A DNA stretch of 64,000 bases from Bacillota bacterium (GTDB lineage: Bacteria; Bacillota; Clostridia; Lachnospirales; Lachnospiraceae). The position numbers and the translations under genes are program-made. The notes under the pieces were generated by a model. The model was not told the origin of the DNA. It saw nothing but the letters and a program-made list of their open reading frames with translations, and did not search any database. The stretch is from assembly GCA_023410575.1 (NCBI GenBank), contig JAEYPP010000043.1, positions 1 to 64,000 of the forward strand, written 5' to 3'. Below, one piece after another: positions 58,928-64,000 of the stretch (its first letter is position 1; each line of letters begins with the position of its first letter).

Positions 58928-60189
58928 TATGCATTTACCTCCATCATCTGCAAAAACTCATCAAATAGGAACTCAGAATCCTGTGGTCCAGCACACGCTT
59001 CTGGATGGAACTGAACTGTAAATATCTTTTTGCCTTTATATCGAAGGCCTTCTACGGTATGATCATTAGCATTAACGAATCTAATTTCAGCTATGTTAGT
59101 ATCAATAGAATCTTTGACTACGACATATCCATGATTCTGTGAAGAAAGATATACTCGCCCTGATTCTAAATCTTTTACCGGATGATTTGCACCACGGTGA
59201 CCATATTTCATTTTCTCAGTTTGAAAACCACTCGCTAGTGCCATTAACTGATGGCCTAAACAAATTGCAAATATTGGAACATTGGAATTATATAATTCTT
59301 TGATTTCATTAATGATTGATATACACTCAGCTGGATCTCCGGGGCCGTTGCTTAGCATGATTCCATCCGGATTATCTTTTAGTATCTCTTTAGCTGATGT
59401 ACTTGCTGGATAAATCGTAACTTCGCAGCCACGTTTTAAAAGACAGTGCTCAATATTTTTCTTAGAACCGAAATCCATTAGAGCTACTTTATAGTGTTTT
59501 GATACACGACGGTCATCGTCGGATAATTCATTCAAATATTTAATGCCTGCAGTTCCCTGCATACTGGCCATAGCAATTTCTCCAAGACATACACCAGCAG
59601 CATTTGCTTTATCGATTGCCTCTTGTAAAGCTAATGGCGCCATATAAGTCATTTTCGCCTTTTCAAAATCAGTCGGTTGAAACTGATCTGGTGTACTAAC
59701 ACTCTTTTCCTTACAAGATACTCTGTCAACAACACCAGTAACTATGTAATGCTTAAGTTTTGCGATGACCTCTTCTAGATTAAAATTCTCATTTGTAGTA
59801 ATCATACCGTTCATGGTACCACTCTCACGTAAAATCTTTGTTAGACTTCTTGTGTCAATACCTGTAATTCCTGGTATATCATTGAATTTTAAGAACTCAT
59901 CCATTCCAGTCTGGCAACGAAAATTACTTGCTACCCTGCTAATTTCTCTAACGATGAAGCCATCTGGCCATGCCTGCAATGATTCCATATCGGTTTTGCA
60001 TATACCATAATTACCAATCAAAGGATATGTCATAACGACTGCCTGGCCCGCATAGGATGGATCGGTTAATATCTCTAGATAGCCAGTCATCGAAGTGTTG
60101 AATACAATTTCACTAATGACCTCTCGATTAGAACCTATTTGCTTGCCCTCAAAGACGTGACCGTCTTCTAGTATAAGAAAAGCTTTCAT
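58927..60189 (-). CDS. carA: Carbamoyl-phosphate synthase small subunit (glutaminase)
   Basis: 420 aa, longer than the usual ~360. The N-terminal CPSase_sm_chain domain (1-150) has NTSMTGYLEILTDPSYAGQ, and the class I glutaminase has CLGHQLMALASG (Cys310) and VQFHPEACAGP. Between them, residues ~165-230 form an extra segment (from STPDQFQPTDF to LSDDDRRVSKH) of about 55 residues not in the standard protein. Releases ammonia from glutamine for CarB. RBS GGAGG; promoter at 60250-60278. No PyrR-type leader was found. Confidence 0.96.
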   Translation of the reverse strand: MKAFLILEDGHVFEGKQIGSNREVISEIVFNTSMTGYLEILTDPSYAGQAVVMTYPLIGNYGICKTDMESLQAWPDGFIVREISRVASNFRCQTGMDEFLKFNDIPGITGIDTRSLTKILRESGTMNGMITTNENFNLEEVIAKLKHYIVTGVVDRVSCKEKSVSTPDQFQPTDFEKAKMTYMAPLALQEAIDKANAAGVCLGEIAMASMQGTAGIKYLNELSDDDRRVSKHYKVALMDFGSKKNIEHCLLKRGCEVTIYPASTSAKEILKDNPDGIMLSNGPGDPAECISIINEIKELYNSNVPIFAICLGHQLMALASGFQTEKMKYGHRGANHPVKDLESGRVYLSSQNHGYVVVKDSIDTNIAEIRFVNANDHTVEGLRYKGKKIFTVQFHPEACAGPQDSEFLFDEFLQMMEVNA

Positions 60190-60249
60190 ATAAATCCTCC
60201 TATTATTAAATTAATATGTTGTTACCAAAAAAATACTCAAATTGCTAAG

Positions 60250-60278
60250 ATGATATCATATGTACATAAAAATATCAA
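60250..60278 (-). promoter_or_regulatory. Promoter of carAB
   Basis: Minus strand: -35 TTGATA (60273-60278), 17-bp spacer, -10 TATCAT (60250-60255), roughly 55 nt before carA ATG. The leader is too short for a PyrR attenuator. Confidence 0.65.
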
Positions 60279-60360
60279 GTATATTTTTATAATTTTTTAA
60301 ACGTGCACCAATGAAAGATTTATTGCATAACATATCATGAATTCATATATGAGGGATGCT

Positions 60361-61731
60361 ATGACAAGCAATCAATCCGTTCCACCTCATGCAATAGATT
60401 ATAAACCTACACAACGTCAGAAACAGCAGCATTCTATTAAGCGACCAAACATGAGTTTACGTGCTGATAATCGCGTGTATCCAGCAAGTACTGAAACTCA
60501 ATCTCTCGGTAGTATACAGGTTAACGTAACATCCGCAGCTGATAACCGTCCAATTGAAAATGCAACAATAAGCATTTCTTTTACTGGAGATCCTTCTAGT
60601 GGTGTACTTGAGGAATTACAAACCAATGCTACTGGTAAAACTAGTACGATAGAAGTGCCAGCCCCACCACTTGAATATAGCCTAACACCATCTTCGCCAA
60701 TGCCGTATGCAGAATATACATTCACGATTCGTGCATCTGGCTTTGAACCAGTAGTTATCTCTGGAGCTCAGATTTTACCTACAAGAGTGGCAATACAGAA
60801 TATCTCCTTAGACCCTACGCCAAGCAATGAGCCGAATACAGCAGAGACATTTCCGATTCCTGAACACACCCTTTATGGCGAATATCCACCGAAGATTCTA
60901 GAATCTGAAGTAAAACCAGTCGAATCAAATGAAATTGTTCTACCTAGCGTTGTTATTCCCGAATTTATTATCGTTCATGATGGACCACCAAGTGATAGAT
61001 CAGCTACAAACTACTGGGTAAAATACAAAGACTATATAAAAAATGTTGCATCTAGTGAAATCTATGCAACATGGCCAGAGCAAACGATATATGCCAACAT
61101 ATTAGCAATTCAGTCATTTACTTTAAATCGTGTATTTACGGAGTGGTATTTTAACAAGGGGTACTCGTTCACAATTACATCCTCAACTGCCTATGACCAT
61201 AAATTTATGCCGGAACGTAACATATTCGATACGATTGATCAAGCCGTTGACAATTTATTTACAAATTATCTCTCACGGCCTAATATCCAACAACCAATTC
61301 TCACTCAATACTGTGACGGTCAGCGTGTATCCTGTCCTGGAGTCATGACACAATGGGGTTCTAAGAGTTTAGGTGATGAAGGTAGATCTGCAATTGAAAT
61401 TCTTCGCTATTACTATGGAGAATCTATATTTATTAATTCTACCAATCAAGTTTCAGGTGTTCCTTCCTCGTTCCCTGGTACTGAGTTGACTATTGGCTCA
61501 ACTGGACCTAGTGTTATGCAGTTGCAACAGCAGTTAAATCGAATTGCAGATGTCTATTATCCAATACCTAACATTGCGGCCGATGGAGTATATGGTTCCA
61601 AGACAGCAGATGCTGTAAGGGCATTCCAAAAAGAATTTGATTTACCAGAAACCGGTGTGGTAGATAAGGCAACCTGGTATAAAATTAGTGGCATCTATGT
61701 TGCTATCACACGTATCGCTGAATATAGCTAG
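60361..61731 (+). CDS. Peptidoglycan-binding protein with SpoIID-like region
   Basis: 456 aa from ATG 60361 (GAGGG five bases upstream); an in-frame ATG at 60337 is an alternative. A basic N-terminus without signal peptide leads to a carboxypeptidase-regulatory/Ig-like domain (~45-140: GSIQVNVTSAADNRPIENATISISF). A SpoIID/LytB-like portion is at ~200-350 (IYANILAIQSFTLNRVFTEWYF; ITSSTAYDHKF), and a PG_binding_1 domain at ~370-450 (GSTGPSVMQLQQQLNRIA; GVYGSKTADAVRAFQKEFDL). Such proteins in Lachnospiraceae are probably spore or cell-wall proteins; the role is not established here. Confidence 0.7.
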   Translation: MTSNQSVPPHAIDYKPTQRQKQQHSIKRPNMSLRADNRVYPASTETQSLGSIQVNVTSAADNRPIENATISISFTGDPSSGVLEELQTNATGKTSTIEVPAPPLEYSLTPSSPMPYAEYTFTIRASGFEPVVISGAQILPTRVAIQNISLDPTPSNEPNTAETFPIPEHTLYGEYPPKILESEVKPVESNEIVLPSVVIPEFIIVHDGPPSDRSATNYWVKYKDYIKNVASSEIYATWPEQTIYANILAIQSFTLNRVFTEWYFNKGYSFTITSSTAYDHKFMPERNIFDTIDQAVDNLFTNYLSRPNIQQPILTQYCDGQRVSCPGVMTQWGSKSLGDEGRSAIEILRYYYGESIFINSTNQVSGVPSSFPGTELTIGSTGPSVMQLQQQLNRIADVYYPIPNIAADGVYGSKTADAVRAFQKEFDLPETGVVDKATWYKISGIYVAITRIAEYS

Positions 61732-61747
61732 AATAGATAAATGAAAT

Positions 61748-61789
61748 AAGGCTAAGTATCACTGTTTAAAATCAGAGGTACTTAGCCTT
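61748..61789 (+). terminator. Hairpin terminator after the peptidoglycan-binding gene
   Basis: Stem AAGGCTAAGTA (61748-61758) / TACTTAGCCTT (61779-61789), followed by GTTAAATT, a weak T tail. Confidence 0.65.
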
Positions 61790-61812
61790 GTTAAATTGGG
61801 CGTTTGCATTAA

Positions 61813-61891
61813 ATGACTAGTCATGTTGAATTTTTAATGATAAAATTAATAATAAAGTCTAATTTAATGGAGTAGACATAGATTGTCTACT
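61813..61891. promoter_or_regulatory. Two palindromes upstream of the XRE regulator
   Basis: ATGACTAGTCAT (61813-61824) is a perfect 12-bp palindrome. AGTAGACA (61871-61878) and TGTCTACT (61884-61891) form a perfect 8-bp inverted repeat around TAGAT. Either may be an autoregulatory operator of the XRE protein; the distance to ATG is 80-160 bp. Confidence 0.4.
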
Positions 61892-61971
61892 AGTTAAAAA
61901 CGGCATTTCTCGCTTTGTGTCGTGTTTATTTATGAAAAAATTTCGTAGTATTTAAATCGAAGGAGGAAAAT

Positions 61972-62478
61972 ATGAACCAAGAGAAAATAGGTATGTTCCT
62001 AAAATCACTTCGAAAAGAAAAAGGGCTTACCCAAGAACAGTTTGCAGAAGTCTTTAATGTATCGAATAGAACTGTATCTCGTTGGGAAAATGGCAATAAT
62101 ATGCCTGATTTAGATGTATTAATAGATATATCTGATTATTACGAAGTTGAATTAAGAGAAATATTAGACGGAGAAAGGAAAAGCGAGAATATGAATAAAG
62201 ATTTAGAAGAAACAGTTCTAAAAGCAGTAGATTATTCAAGTAATGAAGCAGATGGATATATCAAAAAGGTACATTGGTTATTGCTTGTAGGTATTATTTT
62301 CTGGTTTGTATCTCAAATAATTAATCATACTGAATTGATTGAAGTTAATGTAATCAGAAACATCTCTGAATTTGCAGAAGGTGCTTCATGTGGATTGATT
62401 ATTTGTGGATTAATAGCGACAAGTAGATATGAGAGAAAAATTAAAGCATTCAAACAACGATTGTTGAAAAGACAGTAA
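61972..62478 (+). CDS. XRE-family regulator with C-terminal membrane helices
   Basis: 168 aa. An HTH_3 domain (6-60: IGMFLKSLRKEKGLTQEQFAEVFNVSNRTVSRWENGNNMPD) is followed by a short linker, and two membrane helices (about 104-121 and 133-150). Membrane-anchored XRE regulators of this form are frequent in Firmicutes; target unknown. AAGGAGG lies six bases before ATG. Monocistronic with a terminator at 62505. Confidence 0.85.
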   Translation: MNQEKIGMFLKSLRKEKGLTQEQFAEVFNVSNRTVSRWENGNNMPDLDVLIDISDYYEVELREILDGERKSENMNKDLEETVLKAVDYSSNEADGYIKKVHWLLLVGIIFWFVSQIINHTELIEVNVIRNISEFAEGASCGLIICGLIATSRYERKIKAFKQRLLKRQ

Positions 62479-62504
62479 CGAGATACAAAAATCTTGCCTA
62501 AAGA

Positions 62505-62545
62505 AAGAGCTTGTTTTGTGATTTTCCAAAACAAGCTCTTCTTTT
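62505..62545. terminator. Terminator between the XRE gene and the deacetylase gene
   Basis: AAGAGCTTGTTTTG (62505-62518) / CAAAACAAGCTCTT (62527-62540), 8-nt loop, followed by CTTTTAT on the plus strand and by CTTTAGG on the minus strand. It can serve the plus-strand XRE gene and possibly the convergent gene. Confidence 0.8.
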
Positions 62546-62586
62546 ATCAAAATCTCCCTAAAGTCACAAACACTCGAAGTTAGTAA

Positions 62587-63489
62587 CTACCACTGGAACT
62601 GGCAAGGAAAGCGCTCGTCTAAACGTCCAAAGCAATAGCCTTGATCATGTATTTGTTCAATTATTTTCTTTAATGAACTAGCAGTTACTTTATTCTCTAT
62701 ACCATCATGAAGCAATACAACTGGCAACTGATACCGCGTTAAGTCCTTTTTTATATTCTTTATAATGGTACTACTCGATGGATGTCCAATAGAGTCCTCA
62801 CCTGAGACATTCCAGTCATAATAAATAAATCCTCTTCGTTCCATCTCAGCAATAATATCTTTACGTATCCCCTTAACACTAGTATTATAACTCCCACCAG
62901 GAAAGCGGTAGATATACGGTCTCTGTCCAGTAACCTCTTCAACTAGGTTAAATACTTTCTCATAATCATTAAGAAAAGCATCAACTGAAGCATAAATTTT
63001 TTTGTAATCATGACTATAAGTATGTAGTGCGATCAAATGACCTCTATTTGCAACTTCCTTTAGTATCTCCTGGTTTTCTTCACTCAGTAGAATTTCATTA
63101 CCTACTACAAAAAATACAGCTTTTATGTCATACTCATCCAAAATATCTAAAACCAATAATGTATTCTTACTTGGGCCATCATCAAAAGTAAGATAACATA
63201 CTTTCTCCATCTCCTCAGCTGGCTTCCATTCCGTTTTAGGAGTCGCATATAGATTGGGATAACGATTACAATATTCTGGTGTCTTTTTTGATTCTACCTC
63301 TTCACCAATCGGATTATTATGAATTGCGATTTCATTCTCTAAGGTTACAAAAACTGCTAATTCGTCAAGTGATTTAAAATGATTAGGATTAGTTGAAAAT
63401 GAGTCCTCCGTTTTTTTACTATCAAATAGTCTTATAGTCAACATAAGAAGGATAACAACCATAATTAATATGATGTGTCTTTCTTTCAT
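62587..63489 (-). CDS. Polysaccharide deacetylase, membrane-anchored
   Basis: 300 aa. A signal-anchor helix (~5-22) precedes a ~75-residue linker and a NodB domain: CYLTFDDGPSKNT (catalytic Asp pair), ALHTYSHDY (zinc His pair), YRFPGGSYN and PVVLLHDG. All catalytic residues are present. It acts outside the membrane, probably on peptidoglycan. It differs from the first deacetylase, which has the spore-type SFDAAWG form. Confidence 0.9.
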   Translation of the reverse strand: MKERHIILIMVVILLMLTIRLFDSKKTEDSFSTNPNHFKSLDELAVFVTLENEIAIHNNPIGEEVESKKTPEYCNRYPNLYATPKTEWKPAEEMEKVCYLTFDDGPSKNTLLVLDILDEYDIKAVFFVVGNEILLSEENQEILKEVANRGHLIALHTYSHDYKKIYASVDAFLNDYEKVFNLVEEVTGQRPYIYRFPGGSYNTSVKGIRKDIIAEMERRGFIYYDWNVSGEDSIGHPSSSTIIKNIKKDLTRYQLPVVLLHDGIENKVTASSLKKIIEQIHDQGYCFGRLDERFPCQFQW

Positions 63490-63592
63490 AGATAAACTCC
63501 AAGCATAATGTGTCTCTACTATCTTATGCCCCTACAACATATATCCATGACAGTAATTTGGGTTCTACTCTCTTTCTTAATATTAATTATAA

Positions 63593-64000
63593 CTAAACTT
63601 CCACAGTCCAACCAAATTTGTCTTCTATCTTACCTAATTGGATACCTGTAATCGTGTCATATAACTTTTGACTAAACTCACCGATTCCACCATCTCCAAC
63701 TTGCAATACATGATCTTGAAAACGAAGATGTCCAACTGGAGAGATCACTGCTGCTGTACCAGTTCCAAATACTTCTTCCAAGGAACCATTTTTGCTTGCC
63801 TCATATAATTCATCAGCAGATACTTTTCTCTCTTCTACTGGAATGCCCCAATACTTGCATAAACTAATTACTGAATTACGAGTAACACCAGGTAATATAC
63901 TGCCATTTAACTGTGGAGTGACAATTGTACCATTAATCTTAAAGAATATGTTCATAGCACCAACTTCTTCAATGTACTTACGCTCCTTGCCATCTAACCA
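63593..64000 (-). CDS. ilvE: Branched-chain amino-acid aminotransferase, C-terminal part (runs off window)
   Basis: The frame stays open to the window edge; the visible 135 residues begin WLDGKERKYIEEVGAMNIFF and include GSILPGVTRNSVISL, TGTAAVISPVG and the usual C-terminus. This matches the class II (Bat2-type, ~340-350 aa) fold-type IV aminotransferase that makes Leu, Ile and Val from their keto acids with glutamate. The PLP lysine lies in the missing upstream part. The internal ATG at 63955 is not the start. Confidence 0.93.
   Translation of the reverse strand, partial: WLDGKERKYIEEVGAMNIFFKINGTIVTPQLNGSILPGVTRNSVISLCKYWGIPVEERKVSADELYEASKNGSLEEVFGTGTAAVISPVGHLRFQDHVLQVGDGGIGEFSQKLYDTITGIQLGKIEDKFGWTVEV

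Noticed and set aside
60190..60336. PyrR attenuator upstream of carAB
   Set aside because: The leader after the proposed promoter is about 55 nt and has no terminator/antiterminator pair.

Overview
This window looks like the chromosome of a low-GC, spore-forming Firmicute of the Lachnospiraceae type. Evidence is AT-rich DNA, strong GGAGG-type ribosome binding sites, sigma-A promoters, HemZ, polysaccharide deacetylases and a cortex/peptidoglycan-binding type protein. Clostridium (Lachnoclostridium) phytofermentans or a close relative is my best guess, from general resemblance only.

Left part, 1-7964: the tail of an unidentified ORF with repeat structures typical of a mobile-element end; a minus-strand operon of FtsX-type permease, MacB/LolD-type ATPase and a lipoprotein Ntn-hydrolase; a MocR regulator divergent from an EamA permease; and two decayed pieces (a ZIP-transporter-like tail and a truncated B3/B4-domain gene).

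Central accessory block, 7948-28503: about 18 kb of minus-strand genes that read as one locus. It encodes three double-glycine leader peptides with zinc-ribbon cores, the two NHLM-type exporters and a short NHLP secretion protein. It also encodes a set of partner-switching parts: a membrane SpoIIE phosphatase with a HATPase domain, a STAS protein, a MATE transporter fused to a HATPase domain, and a GlnQ-type ATPase whose C-terminal extension also looks HATPase-like. Secreted accessories are a substrate-binding/permease fusion, two lipoproteins sharing a near-duplicate N-terminus, and a WG-repeat/ricin-like protein. A LytTR response regulator and GHKL kinase diverge from its upstream end. No RiPP-modifying enzyme is visible. 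This block is the best candidate for an undescribed system: exported zinc-ribbon miniproteins whose transport may be gated by partner-switch signalling.

Signalling block, 28571-37636: polysaccharide deacetylase, GGDEF/EAL protein, Lgt-family protein, a LacI-sensor/GGDEF fusion, a small membrane protein and a REC-domain protein.

Housekeeping block, 37833-64000: upp, galM, cold-shock protein, an operon relA-MBL-hemZ-HD-GYP-hisS-aspS-DUF1294, apt, a DUF6273 protein, two paralogous pyruvyltransferase-like/FrhB fusions, carAB, a peptidoglycan-binding protein, an XRE regulator, a second polysaccharide deacetylase and the C-terminal part of ilvE running off the window. Palindromic repeat elements with shared ends (GGGCTGTTGCACTA type) lie after upp and carB. 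I saw no rRNA, tRNA or CRISPR array.
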